DNA of 64,000 nucleotides, taken from assembly GCA_014763545.1 (NCBI GenBank), contig JACXVD010000016.1:1-64000 (forward strand). Reading direction: 5' to 3'. This document shows positions 1 through 7,987 of this stretch, one piece after another. A model generated the notes under the pieces. That model saw only the letters and a program-made list of their open reading frames with translations, was not told the origin of the DNA and made no database searches. The number at the start of each line of letters is the position of its first letter. Positions within the stretch are counted from its first letter, which is position 1. This stretch comes from Sphingomonadales bacterium (lineage in GTDB: Bacteria; Pseudomonadota; Alphaproteobacteria; Sphingomonadales; Sphingomonadaceae). Position numbers and translations under genes: made by a program.

Positions 1-155
1 GGGTGGGCATGGGGGCGGAAATAATGTGCGAAATGGGTCGCCGCGGCGATGGCATCGCCCGCGGGCATCGCCGCGATATGGGCCGCGCGCAGCCCGGCGT
101 CGACCTGGTGGAGGAAATCCCCGCTCGCGCCCGTCTCGTCTCGCCGCGCGCTCAC
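1..155 (-). CDS. Partial hypothetical protein, runs off the left edge
   Basis: A reading frame opens with GTG at 155 and stays open to the window edge (about 51 codons). The GTG overlaps the TGA stop of the upstream gene (shared bases GTGA), the usual sign of translational coupling. The visible peptide is hydrophilic with an alanine-rich helical stretch and I do not recognise it. The upstream neighbour looks like a small terminase, so a packaging-related gene is possible, but no terminase motif is visible in the part present. Confidence 0.4.
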   Translation of the reverse strand, partial: MSARRDETGASGDFLHQVDAGLRAAHIAAMPAGDAIAAATHFAHYFRPHAH

Positions 156-634
156 TGGATCGTCTGGCCTTCGGCTTCGCGGCGGGCAATGACCTTCTGG
201 CGCAATTCCTCCAGCTTGGCGTCGATGATCTGGCGGGCGCGGTCGGCATCCATGTTGCGCCGCTGGGCATGGTCCTGCGCCATGGTGTCGCGGTGGAGCG
301 CCAGCAGGCGCAGCGCCGCGCCATTATCGTATTTGGGGCCGTCCTTGTCCTCCCCGGCGCGCAGCCGGGCGAGCAACTCCATCTCCAGATGCTGGTACCC
401 TTCGACCAGCGCGGCGTGCCACTGGCGGGCAAAGCCTTCCTCCTCGCGGCGGATCTTGTAGGCACGGCTGGGGTTGATCCCGGCGCGCTTCGCTGCCTCG
501 GTGACGTTGGAGGTTTCGGCGAGGCAATCGAGGAACAGCCCGCGCCAATGGCGGTTCAGGCTTTCCTTCTCGCCCTCCTTCAATTCGGGCTTGATCTTGG
601 TGCGCGCGGAACGGCGCGGCTGGGCAGGTGGCAT
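152..634 (-). CDS. Small terminase-like helix-turn-helix protein (GTA g1-like)
   Basis: A 160-aa protein. Its core, starting near residue 25, reads as a helix-turn-helix of the kind found in phage small terminase subunits (VTEAAKRAGINPSRAYKIRR), followed by a charged helical C-terminus. The family binds DNA at packaging start. In alphaproteobacteria a similar small protein sits just upstream of the gene-transfer-agent packaging gene. I chose the ATG at 634, preceded by GGAG, over the longer frame starting at 802, because the extra part crosses an AT-rich, promoter-like stretch. It is coupled to the next gene by a GTGA overlap. The function is inferred from resemblance only. Confidence 0.55.
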   Translation of the reverse strand: MPPAQPRRSARTKIKPELKEGEKESLNRHWRGLFLDCLAETSNVTEAAKRAGINPSRAYKIRREEEGFARQWHAALVEGYQHLEMELLARLRAGEDKDGPKYDNGAALRLLALHRDTMAQDHAQRRNMDADRARQIIDAKLEELRQKVIARREAEGQTIQ

Positions 635-731
635 GCGGCAGGGCTCCGGCTGGAAGCGCCGACGCAAAACGGGCGGCTGCCCCGCTGGGGAGCGCCGCCC
701 GTTTCGAATCGGTATATCGCGATGTTCCGCT

Positions 732-760
732 TCTCTAACCAAAGAGCGTGACGATGTCAA
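732..760 (-). promoter_or_regulatory. Candidate sigma70-type promoter
   Basis: On the minus strand TTGACA (755-760) is followed after 17 bases by TAGAGA (732-737), in an AT-rich patch about 100 bases upstream of the chosen start at 634. The match to the -35 box is perfect and to the -10 box partial. It could drive the terminase-like gene. Confidence 0.4.
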
Positions 761-868
761 GAGAAAATAACCAAATAGGTTCGCAATGTCGATGCTTGCC
801 ACCGCACGCGCTCTCCCCTAACACCTCGCCGGAGACCGGGCCAAAGCCCCCGAACCAAGGTTTTCCGC

Positions 869-1510
869 ATGCTTCGCCGCCTGTATGAATGGACGATGGA
901 AAAGGCGGCGCATCGCCATGCCGAATGGTGGCTGGCGCTGTTCGCCTTTGTCGAGGCGAGCTTCTTCCCGATCCCGCCGCACCCGCTGTTGGGGCTGATG
1001 TGCCTGGCCGAACCGAAGAAGGCGGTGCGTTTCGCGCTGGTCGCCACGCTGGCCTCGGTCGCCGGGGGATTCCTCGGCTATGGCATCGGCTGGGGGCTGT
1101 ACGATGTGGTGGGCGAGCGGCTGCTGGCAGCGCTCGGCCTGTCGGAAAGCTTCCCGGTCGCCGCCTGCTACCTGCGCGAAACCGGCTTCTGGATCTTCGT
1201 GGCCAAGGGCGCGACGCCGATCCCGTTCAAGCTGCTGACGATCACCGCCGGCTTCATCGGCATGAACCTCGCAACCTTCTTCTTCGCCGCGCTGATCAGC
1301 CGTACGATCAGCTTCATGATCGTGGGTGTGCTGTTCCGCCTGTTCGGCGCATCGATCAAGGCGTTCATCGACAAATATCTCGGCCTCGTCACCGCCGGCT
1401 TCATCGTCGCGGTGATCGGCGGTTTCGTGGCCGTCTCGATGCTCTCGGGCGAAGGCAAGCAGACCACCGAAAAATGCGCCCACGCCACCATGGCGGATCT
1501 CCACGGGTGA
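869..1510 (+). CDS. YqaA-type VTT-domain (DedA-like) membrane protein
   Basis: A 213-aa integral membrane protein. The N-terminus (EASFFPIPPHPLLGLM, residues 29-44) and the later KGATPIPFKLLTITAG motif are typical of the VTT/SNARE-associated family, with paired re-entrant helices containing prolines. About four further hydrophobic segments run to residue 195. Members of the wider DedA superfamily act in membrane homeostasis and lipid translocation; the exact substrate of YqaA-type proteins is not settled. It starts at an ATG and stands alone between a minus-strand gene and a convergent SDR gene. The length is normal for the family. Confidence 0.8.
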   Translation: MLRRLYEWTMEKAAHRHAEWWLALFAFVEASFFPIPPHPLLGLMCLAEPKKAVRFALVATLASVAGGFLGYGIGWGLYDVVGERLLAALGLSESFPVAACYLRETGFWIFVAKGATPIPFKLLTITAGFIGMNLATFFFAALISRTISFMIVGVLFRLFGASIKAFIDKYLGLVTAGFIVAVIGGFVAVSMLSGEGKQTTEKCAHATMADLHG

Positions 1511-1534
1511 GCGGGCAGGCCGTTTGCGCGCAGC

Positions 1535-2293
1535 CTATGCGCGCGAGGTCGGTACCGTATAGTTCAGCCCCAGCCGGCCGCCGTCGGGATAGATCGTCTG
1601 CCCGGTGAGGTAGCTGGCCTCGTCGCTGGCGAGGAACACGGCGATGGCGGCGACTTCTTCGGGCGTGCCGCAGCGGCCGAGCGGGGTGCGCGACAGGATG
1701 CGGTCGCCTGCCGCCGGGTCTTCGTCCACGATCCCTTGCAGCATCTCGGTCATGATCGAGCCGGGTCCGATGGCGTTGACCCTGATCCCGCGCGGGGCGA
1801 GCGCCAGCGCGGTGACATTGGTCAGCTGCTTCATCGCCCCCTTGGACACGACGTAGGGGATCTGGTTGGGGATCGCGAGCACGGCGTTGACCGAGCTCAT
1901 GTTCACCACCGCACCGCCCTCTCCCATGATCCGCGCGGCGGCCTGCGTGCCCCACAGCGCCGATTTGAGGTTGGTGGCGAAGACGCGGTCGAAATCCTCC
2001 TCCGCCAGCTCGTCGAGCGCGGCGGCGTGGGTGATCCCGGCATTGTTGACGAGCACGTCGAGCCCGCCCCACAGCTCAGCCGCGCGCGCGACCATCGCTT
2101 CGACCTCGGCCTTGCGCGCGACATCGGTGAGGATCGCCTGGTGGCCGAGTTCGCCCGCCAGCGCCTCTGCCGCCGGGTCGATATCCGCCAGCAGCAGCTG
2201 CGCGCCTTCGGCGGCAAAGCGCCGCGCGATCGCCTGCCCGATGCCATGCGCCGCCCCGGTCACGATCGCGCGCTTGCCTTCCAGGCGGTTCAT
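1535..2293 (-). CDS. SDR-family oxidoreductase
   Basis: A 252-aa classical short-chain dehydrogenase/reductase. The cofactor-binding TGAAHGIG is at residues 12-19, NNAG near 88, the catalytic serine region around MSSVNAV, and the YxxxK pair (YVVSK) near 150. The C-terminal PDGGRLGLNY is usual for this group. LADID after beta strand 2 suggests NAD(H) preference, because Asp there normally rejects NADP. The substrate cannot be read from sequence. No operon partner is evident. Confidence 0.88.
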   Translation of the reverse strand: MNRLEGKRAIVTGAAHGIGQAIARRFAAEGAQLLLADIDPAAEALAGELGHQAILTDVARKAEVEAMVARAAELWGGLDVLVNNAGITHAAALDELAEEDFDRVFATNLKSALWGTQAAARIMGEGGAVVNMSSVNAVLAIPNQIPYVVSKGAMKQLTNVTALALAPRGIRVNAIGPGSIMTEMLQGIVDEDPAAGDRILSRTPLGRCGTPEEVAAIAVFLASDEASYLTGQTIYPDGGRLGLNYTVPTSRA

Positions 2294-2372
2294 CGAATGC
2301 CTTTCTTCAAAGGAGGGCCATGGTCCGCGGAGCAGAAGCGAACGCGCGTTGCCAATGGACCATAGGGATCGC

Positions 2373-3842
2373 CTAGGTGCCGTCTACCCGGAACAATTCA
2401 CCATCGCTGTCCAGCACATAAAATCGGCCCAGGTCATCGGTCGCAAAACCGACAGGAGCATCGATCGTGCCGACATCGGGCTTGAAATCGGCGGTACGAT
2501 TTTCGAGTTCGGGCGCCTTGTGGAGATAGCCGTCGGTCAGCAGCGAAAGCGGGATCGACCAGATCAGCCCCCTCTGGTCGCCAAAGACATAATGAGCCTT
2601 GAGCTCGTTGGCGGGGCCGTCATAGACAAGGCCCGCGACGATGCCGGTTCCTTGCCGCGCACCGGTGCCAAAGGGATAGACCACGGTGGGGCCGATGATG
2701 GCCGCAGGCGGGGACGAAACCAGCGGCTCGGTTCCTTCGTAGTTTGGCCACCCGAAGCCGAGCGGCCTCGCGTCGGGGGCGAAGAAATCCAGTTCGTGCT
2801 CTTTCGAGCCGCCGCGATCGGCGATCAGCGTCTTCCCGTTGATCGTTCCACCGCCGGCAGGATCGCGCAGCCCGTCACCGACAATTTGCGGAGTGAAATA
2901 ACCCGGACTGAGCGATGCCCCCGCGTAGGGGTCGTATTGCACCAGCTTGTGGAGTTTGCCCAAGGGAGAGGCAGCATCCAGCGCCACGCTGGGGGATGAA
3001 TCGCCCACTGCAGCATAGAATTGCTGGTCCGACCCTTCGAGCAGCTTGATCCCCACCGCAGCACTGCCTGCGGGGAGCAGCACCGAATCCTTCAGTCCCC
3101 CGCGGTCGAAACGCTGGAGGACGACACTGGCGTCTGCGTTGCGCAACACGGCGTAAAGCCCGGCATAATACCCGCTCGCCCCCTGCCGGTAAGTCCGGCA
3201 ATCGAGCAGTTTGTCGGCGCTGCGGCCTGCGAATGCATCGGCCAGCAAGGTCTTGGCTCCGGTTGTCCCGTCGACCGCATAGATATTGCCTCCGGCTTCA
3301 CCCACGGCAATTCGTCCCGGTTGCGACGGAGTGGGCGCGACCACCGTATTCAGGAATGAAACGCAGGCGGGGTTGGTGAAACCCGTTGCAATGCGTGTGA
3401 CGGAAATTCCTTCCTTGTCATTGGTCACCGTCAGGGTGACGGGAAAGTCCCGGCTTACGCCGCCGCCGCTCGCGCGAATGGTGAGTTCGTAGACATTATC
3501 TGCATTGGCATCGCGGGGGCGTTCGAAATCGAGCGCCCCGATGATCCGCAACTCGCCTGTGTTCAAGATCGAGAAGAGGCTCGCATCCGCTCCGCCCGCG
3601 ACAGTGAATCCGACAGCACCACCGTTTGAGAGGGTTGCCGAAGCGGTGTAGATGGTTCCGCTGCTGTTCTCGACGACATTGGCCGCCGAGGATGAAGTAA
3701 CAGAGATCGACGGCGGGCCCGATCCTCCACCCGATCCGCCACCGCAGCTCGCCAGCGCCGCCATTGCCGCAGCGCCCACTGCGAGGCGAAGGTAAAATCG
3801 ATTCCCGGGCTGGCGAAGAATGCAATCAATCGAACGCGACAT
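2373..3842 (-). CDS. Lipoprotein: cadherin-like domain plus glucose/sorbosone-dehydrogenase-like propeller
   Basis: About 489 aa from the ATG at 3842, chosen because it gives a clean lipoprotein signal peptide ending in the lipobox LASC. A Gly/Ser linker is followed by a cadherin-like repeat (about residues 40-145) with the typical DFERPRDANADN calcium-site pattern. The C-terminal part (about 150-489) resembles PQQ-dependent sugar dehydrogenases of the GSDH family: ITRIATGFTNPA-like start, LGFGWPNYEG, GLVYDGPANELKAHYVFGD. Predicted to be anchored in the outer membrane or periplasm. Whether it binds PQQ or has enzyme activity is unknown. A longer start at 3875 is possible but spoils the signal peptide. 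Confidence 0.7.
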   Translation of the reverse strand: MSRSIDCILRQPGNRFYLRLAVGAAAMAALASCGGGSGGGSGPPSISVTSSSAANVVENSSGTIYTASATLSNGGAVGFTVAGGADASLFSILNTGELRIIGALDFERPRDANADNVYELTIRASGGGVSRDFPVTLTVTNDKEGISVTRIATGFTNPACVSFLNTVVAPTPSQPGRIAVGEAGGNIYAVDGTTGAKTLLADAFAGRSADKLLDCRTYRQGASGYYAGLYAVLRNADASVVLQRFDRGGLKDSVLLPAGSAAVGIKLLEGSDQQFYAAVGDSSPSVALDAASPLGKLHKLVQYDPYAGASLSPGYFTPQIVGDGLRDPAGGGTINGKTLIADRGGSKEHELDFFAPDARPLGFGWPNYEGTEPLVSSPPAAIIGPTVVYPFGTGARQGTGIVAGLVYDGPANELKAHYVFGDQRGLIWSIPLSLLTDGYLHKAPELENRTADFKPDVGTIDAPVGFATDDLGRFYVLDSDGELFRVDGT

Positions 3843-3929
3843 GAGGCCCCCAAATAGTCTCCCTATTCGGAACACCTAATCACCGCATCGAAGGCGAACA
3901 AGGCAATTCAGTCGGTTGGCGCCGGAACT

Positions 3930-5180
3930 TCAAATAATACCGACCGCCTTGCCTGCGCGTTCGAACATGCCGAGGATCGTTTCGACCTCCTCTTCGCTGT
4001 GTTCGGCGCAGAGCGAGCAGCGCAGCAGCGTCATGTTCGCGGGCGTTGCCGGCGGGCGGGCAAGGTTCACATAGAGCCCTTCGTGCAGCAGCGCCTCCCA
4101 CATCGCCGCGCCGCGCTCCAGGTCGGGCATGATCACGGCGACGATGGCGCTTTGCGGTTCGGTGGTACCGAGGGTGAAGCCCATGCCGGTCAGCCCGCCA
4201 TGCAGGCGCTTGGAATTCTCCCACAGATGCGCGCGCTTGTTGCCGCCGTGCATCAGCTTGCGGATGCTGGTCGCGGCGGTGGCGACGACGCTGGGCGGCA
4301 GGCTGGCGGTGAAGACATAGGGCCGGCAGACCAGCCGCATGATCTCGAACTTGGGATGGTTGGATACGCAGAAGCCGCCCACCGTGCCCACGCTCTTGGA
4401 GAATGTGCCGATCACGAAATCGACATCCTCCAGGCAGCCCTGCTCTTCGGCCACGCCGCGCCCGTTGGGCCCGATGAAGCCCATCGAATGCGCCTCGTCC
4501 ACCAGCACCATGGCGCCGTATTTCTTCGCGACGGCGATCATTTCCTTGAGCGGGGCGATGTCGCCGAGCATCGAATAGACGCCCTCGAGCACCACCAGCT
4601 TGCCCGCCCCTTCGGGAATGCGGCGCAGGCGCTTTTCCATCGCTTCGATGTCATTGTGCTTGAACGGCACGACTTCGGCATTGCCCATCGCGCAACCGTC
4701 CCAGATGGAGGCGTGGCTGTCGATGTCGAGCACGATGTAATCGCCCTTGCCGGCGATGGTGGAGATGATTCCGAGGTTGGCCTGGTAGCCGGTGGAGAAC
4801 ACCATGGCATGATCCATGGCGTAAAATTCCTTCAGCGCCTCCTCGCACGCCTTGTGGCCCTGGTAGGTGCCGTTGAGCACGCGGCTGCCGGTGGTGCCGC
4901 TGCCGAAATCGGCCAACGCCTGCTTGCCCGCTTCGATCACGTCGGGATCGAAGGTCATGCCCATATAGTTGTAGGTGCCGAGCAGGATGGTGTCGCGCCC
5001 GTTGCACACCGCGCGGGTGGGCGAGAGCACCTTTTCCATCACCAGGTTGAACGGATCCTCCACCCCGCTGGCGAGCAACGCCTCGCGCGTGTGGATGATG
5101 TCGTCGAACTTGGAAAAGAGGTCCTTCCCCTCGCCCGCGACCGCTTCCGGCTGGTCCGGCTGGCTGATGCCTTCGCTCAT
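3930..5180 (-). CDS. spt: Serine palmitoyltransferase (alpha-oxoamine synthase family)
   Basis: A 416-aa PLP enzyme condensing L-serine with a fatty acyl thioester to 3-ketodihydrosphingosine, the first step of sphingolipid synthesis. Visible residues fit the Sphingomonas enzyme with a shift of three: His156 (SHASIWDG), Asp228 and His231 (DEAHSMG), and the PLP lysine Lys262 (GTFSKSVGTVGG). The length is close to the usual 420. The start at 5180 lies six bases past the end of the acyl carrier protein gene, so the two are coupled. 8-amino-7-oxononanoate synthase and 2-amino-3-ketobutyrate CoA ligase are sister families. The dedicated ACP and the taxon favour SPT. Confidence 0.88.
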   Translation of the reverse strand: MSEGISQPDQPEAVAGEGKDLFSKFDDIIHTREALLASGVEDPFNLVMEKVLSPTRAVCNGRDTILLGTYNYMGMTFDPDVIEAGKQALADFGSGTTGSRVLNGTYQGHKACEEALKEFYAMDHAMVFSTGYQANLGIISTIAGKGDYIVLDIDSHASIWDGCAMGNAEVVPFKHNDIEAMEKRLRRIPEGAGKLVVLEGVYSMLGDIAPLKEMIAVAKKYGAMVLVDEAHSMGFIGPNGRGVAEEQGCLEDVDFVIGTFSKSVGTVGGFCVSNHPKFEIMRLVCRPYVFTASLPPSVVATAATSIRKLMHGGNKRAHLWENSKRLHGGLTGMGFTLGTTEPQSAIVAVIMPDLERGAAMWEALLHEGLYVNLARPPATPANMTLLRCSLCAEHSEEEVETILGMFERAGKAVGII

Positions 5181-5185
5181 TGCGG

Positions 5186-5440
5186 TCAGGCCCCGCCCTG
5201 CAGCTTGCACACCGCATCGACCAGCTGGCCGTAATTCTCGATCTCGGCCTGCTGGTTCATCGAAATGATGATGTCGAATTTATCCTCGATCGCGGCGACG
5301 AAATCCATCACCGTCAGGCTGTCGAATTCGAGGTCGCCGGCGAAGCTGGTGGCATCGGTCAGTTCGACGCCCTTCTTGTTGAACGGTTCGATCAGCGAAC
5401 GGATCGTGCTGTCGACTTCGGATCGGTCCATGCGGGTCAT
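5186..5440 (-). CDS. Acyl carrier protein dedicated to sphingolipid synthesis
   Basis: An 84-aa acyl carrier protein with the phosphopantetheine site EFDSL (Ser41) and the usual four-helix pattern. It lies immediately upstream of spt with a 5-base gap, an arrangement known from sphingolipid loci of Caulobacter and sphingomonads, where this ACP delivers the acyl chain to Spt. The reading frame extends upstream without a stop, but the ACP fold begins at the ATG at 5440 (an internal ATG at 5431 is also possible). It should need a 4'-phosphopantetheinyl transferase encoded elsewhere. Confidence 0.87.
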   Translation of the reverse strand: MTRMDRSEVDSTIRSLIEPFNKKGVELTDATSFAGDLEFDSLTVMDFVAAIEDKFDIIISMNQQAEIENYGQLVDAVCKLQGGA

Positions 5441-5590
5441 TCCAATCTGTTTGCGCACCCGCCGCAGCGGTTGCCATTCCAATGCGGCGGAAAAGCGGCT
5501 CCACCCCCCGCTTGTCAAGCGGGATGTCGGCTGGCAAGTCGGTCGGTGCGCGCAATTTCCGCTGGAATGCGGGGCACAGGGGGACAAAAG

Positions 5591-6160
5591 ATGGACCAGC
5601 CGACAGGCTCCCACGCCGAACCTCGGGCCAAGGCCCCGACGATCTACAATGATTACGCCACCGGGTCGGCGATCCATCTGGTGCGCAACACACAGATCAC
5701 CGGGCTGACATTGTCGCGCATGGCGGACCAGAAGGCGTCGATCCTGATGGGCGCGACCTTCGTGGTCTTCTCGCTCTCGGTCAGCCGTGCGACTGCCGGC
5801 GAATTGCCATGGTCGCTGGCGATCCTGGCGGTCTTCGCCTTTCTTTCGTCGATGTGCGCGGTGATGGCGGTGCTGCCGTCGACCAAGAAGGCCGACCCGG
5901 CCAAGATCGTGCCCAATCCGCTGTTCTTCGGCCATTTCGCGGAAATGGACGAGGAGGTCTGGATGCGTGACGTGATCGAGGCGCTGCGCAGCGACGAAAA
6001 AGTGTTCGAGATGATGTTGCACGACATCTACCAGAACGGGGTGGTCCTGCAGCGGCGCAAATACCGCTATCTCGGCATGGCCTATCGCATCTTCGTGACC
6101 GGGCTGGTGATCACCATGGTCAGCTTCGCGCTGGAAATGACGCTCGGCTATTTCGGCTAG
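5591..6160 (+). CDS. Pycsar-effector-like (PycTM/DUF5706) membrane protein
   Basis: A 189-aa protein with two hydrophobic helices (about 50-66 and 75-95) after the motif LSRMADQKASILMG, a cytoplasmic helical stretch, and a third membrane helix near 168-188. The ADQKAS segment leading into a membrane helix is characteristic of the DUF5706/PycTM family, whose studied members are effectors of cyclic-pyrimidine (Pycsar) phage defence. No cyclase gene is adjacent. The gene lies divergent from the sphingolipid pair and its stop overlaps that of divK. A housekeeping membrane role is equally possible. Confidence 0.6.
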   Translation: MDQPTGSHAEPRAKAPTIYNDYATGSAIHLVRNTQITGLTLSRMADQKASILMGATFVVFSLSVSRATAGELPWSLAILAVFAFLSSMCAVMAVLPSTKKADPAKIVPNPLFFGHFAEMDEEVWMRDVIEALRSDEKVFEMMLHDIYQNGVVLQRRKYRYLGMAYRIFVTGLVITMVSFALEMTLGYFG

Positions 6161-6531
6161 GCCGCCTCGCCCAGCAGCTTGCGCACTGCGGCCATGAACG
6201 GCTGGATCGAAACCGGCTTGGCGAGATAGCCCTGCGCGCCCGCGTCGCGGATGCGTTCCTCGTCACCCTTGCCGGCATAGGCCGTGACTGCCAGCACCGG
6301 GACATGCGCCAGCGTCGCATCGCGCTTCATCGCTGCGATCACATCGAGGCCGGAAACATGCGGCAGCTGGATGTCCATGATCACGAGGTTGGGGATGAAA
6401 TTCTTCGCCGCCGGGATCGCACCCTCGCCATCGGCCACAGGCTCGACCACATAGCCATTGGCCCGCAGCACATCGCAGAACAATTTCCGGTTGAGGTCGT
6501 TGTCCTCGACAACCAGTATTCTCTTTGCCAC
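6157..6531 (-). CDS. divK: Single-domain response regulator DivK
   Basis: A 124-aa stand-alone receiver domain with no output domain. Acidic pocket Glu9/Asp10, phosphoacceptor Asp53 (VIMDIQLP), the conserved Thr in AVTAYAG and the lysine in YLAKPVS are all present. In alphaproteobacteria DivK is phosphorylated by PleC/DivJ-type kinases and tunes CtrA activity in the cell cycle. The GTG start at 6531 follows a strong GGAGGG. The divergent neighbour is a DUF3572 gene, a common divK companion. The stop overlaps the convergent stop at 6160. Confidence 0.87.
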   Translation of the reverse strand: MAKRILVVEDNDLNRKLFCDVLRANGYVVEPVADGEGAIPAAKNFIPNLVIMDIQLPHVSGLDVIAAMKRDATLAHVPVLAVTAYAGKGDEERIRDAGAQGYLAKPVSIQPFMAAVRKLLGEAA

Positions 6532-6585
6532 TTGGGGCCCTCCGGGCGGCGCATGTCGCGCAACCCCTAGATCGAAGCCGGAACA

Positions 6586-6888
6586 GTGACAATTCGCGAA
6601 CCCGACAAATCCCCGAACCAGGCCGGAACCCATCATGCGGGCGATCCCGACGTGCTGGCGCTGGAGGCGCTCGGCTGGGTGCTGGCGGACGAGGATCGCG
6701 CATCCCGCCTGCTGTCGCTGACCGGATTGACGCCCGAAGTGCTGCGCGACGGGCTGACCGACCGCGCGGTGCTGGCGGCGGTGCTCGATTTCCTCGCCGG
6801 GCATGAGCCCGATTTGCTGCTGGCCGCCGATGCGCTGTCGGTCAGCCCCGAAACGCTTGCCCAGGCGCGGGAGAAACTGTCGCGATGA
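6586..6888 (+). CDS. DUF3572 family protein
   Basis: A 100-aa small soluble protein matching DUF3572 by its pattern ALEALGWVLADEDRASRLLSLTG and a helical body ending in LSR. The start is GTG at 6586. It is divergent from divK, and its end overlaps the next gene by four bases (ATGA), so it opens a tightly packed run of five genes to 9711. No function is established for the family. Confidence 0.75.
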   Translation: MTIREPDKSPNQAGTHHAGDPDVLALEALGWVLADEDRASRLLSLTGLTPEVLRDGLTDRAVLAAVLDFLAGHEPDLLLAADALSVSPETLAQAREKLSR

Positions 6889-7532
6889 GCCGCCCGCTGA
6901 TCATTTCCGATTGCGACGAGGTGCTGCTGCACATGGTCGCCCATTTCCGCGACTGGCTGGGCGAGAGCGAAGGCGTCGACTTCCGCATGGACAGCGCCGA
7001 TTTTTCGCAGGCGATGCGCTGGCAGGCGAGCGGCGAGCCGGTGGAGGTCAAGGACATCTGGCGGCTGCTGGGCGCCTTCTTCGACACCGAAATGCACCGC
7101 CAGCTGCCGATCGAAGGCGCGGTAGAAGCAATCGTCGCGCTTGGCGACCATGCCGATATCGTGGTGCTGACCAATCTCAACGACGACCGGCGCGAACGCC
7201 GCAGCCAGCAACTCGCCGGGCTGGGGATCGAAGTGCCGGTGTTCACCAACCAGGGGCCCAAGGGGCCGGCACTGGAACGGATCATTGCGCAGCATCGCGC
7301 CGACCACGGCACGGGGCCGGTGATCTTCATCGACGACCTGCCGCAGCATCACCATTCGGCGGCCGAAACCGTGCCGGGCACTACGCGGCTGCATATGTGC
7401 GGCGAACCGATGATCGCGCAGCATATCGACTGCGCACACCGCGCAGGCCACGCGCATGCGCGGATCGACCGCTGGGCAGAGGCGCTGCCCTGGTTGCTGG
7501 ACCAATTGCAGACCGAAGGGGAAGAGGCATGA
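6885..7532 (+). CDS. HAD-family hydrolase
   Basis: A 215-aa haloacid-dehalogenase fold protein. Motif I is ISDCDEVLL (nucleophile Asp9, with Asp11), motif II VVLTNLN (Thr/Asn region), and motif IV FIDDLPQHHHSA near residues 150-160. The cap is small. Probably a phosphatase of unknown substrate. ATGA overlaps join it to DUF3572 upstream and RidA downstream. Confidence 0.75.
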   Translation: MSRPLIISDCDEVLLHMVAHFRDWLGESEGVDFRMDSADFSQAMRWQASGEPVEVKDIWRLLGAFFDTEMHRQLPIEGAVEAIVALGDHADIVVLTNLNDDRRERRSQQLAGLGIEVPVFTNQGPKGPALERIIAQHRADHGTGPVIFIDDLPQHHHSAAETVPGTTRLHMCGEPMIAQHIDCAHRAGHAHARIDRWAEALPWLLDQLQTEGEEA

Positions 7533-7987
7533 GCATCGAGGCACGGCTGGAAGAACTGGGGATCGAACTGCCCGTCGCAGCGGCGCCGGTCGCGGCCTAT
7601 GTCCCCGTGGTGCTCGCAGGCGGGCTGGCGCATGTGTCGGGCCAGCTGCCCTTTGTCGGGGGCCAGCTGGTGACCGGACGATTGGGCGAGGATGTCACGC
7701 TCGAGGATGGGACGGCGGCAGCGCGGGCCTGCGGATTGATGATCCTCGCGCAATTGAAAGCCGCGCTGGGTTCGCTCGACCGGGTGGAGCGGATCGTCAA
7801 GCTGGGCGCTTTCATCAATTCGACCGGCGCTTTCACCGACCAGCCGAAAGTTGCCAATGGCGCGTCGGAGCTGATGGCGGAGGTGTTCGGCGACGCCGGC
7901 AAACATGCCCGCAGCGCGGTGGGCGTGCCGGTCCTGCCGCTGGGCGCCGCGGTGGAAGTGGATGCGATCGTCGCTGTGCGGGCATGA
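7529..7987 (+). CDS. RidA-family protein
   Basis: A 152-aa member of the YjgF/YER057c/UK114 (RidA) family, recognisable from LAHVSGQLPFVGG and the C-terminal ARSAVGVPVLPLGAAVEVDAI, which carries the arginine that positions the substrate carboxylate. Family members hydrolyse reactive enamine/imine intermediates made by PLP enzymes. It is the longer subgroup often called endoribonuclease L-PSP-like. The start at 7529 overlaps the stop of the HAD gene. Confidence 0.82.
   Translation: MSIEARLEELGIELPVAAAPVAAYVPVVLAGGLAHVSGQLPFVGGQLVTGRLGEDVTLEDGTAAARACGLMILAQLKAALGSLDRVERIVKLGAFINSTGAFTDQPKVANGASELMAEVFGDAGKHARSAVGVPVLPLGAAVEVDAIVAVRA

Noticed and set aside
3999-5234. 411-aa open frame antisense to spt
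   Set aside because: It is rich in His, Arg and Ala with no domain pattern, as expected for the reverse of a GC-rich gene; spt has all catalytic residues.
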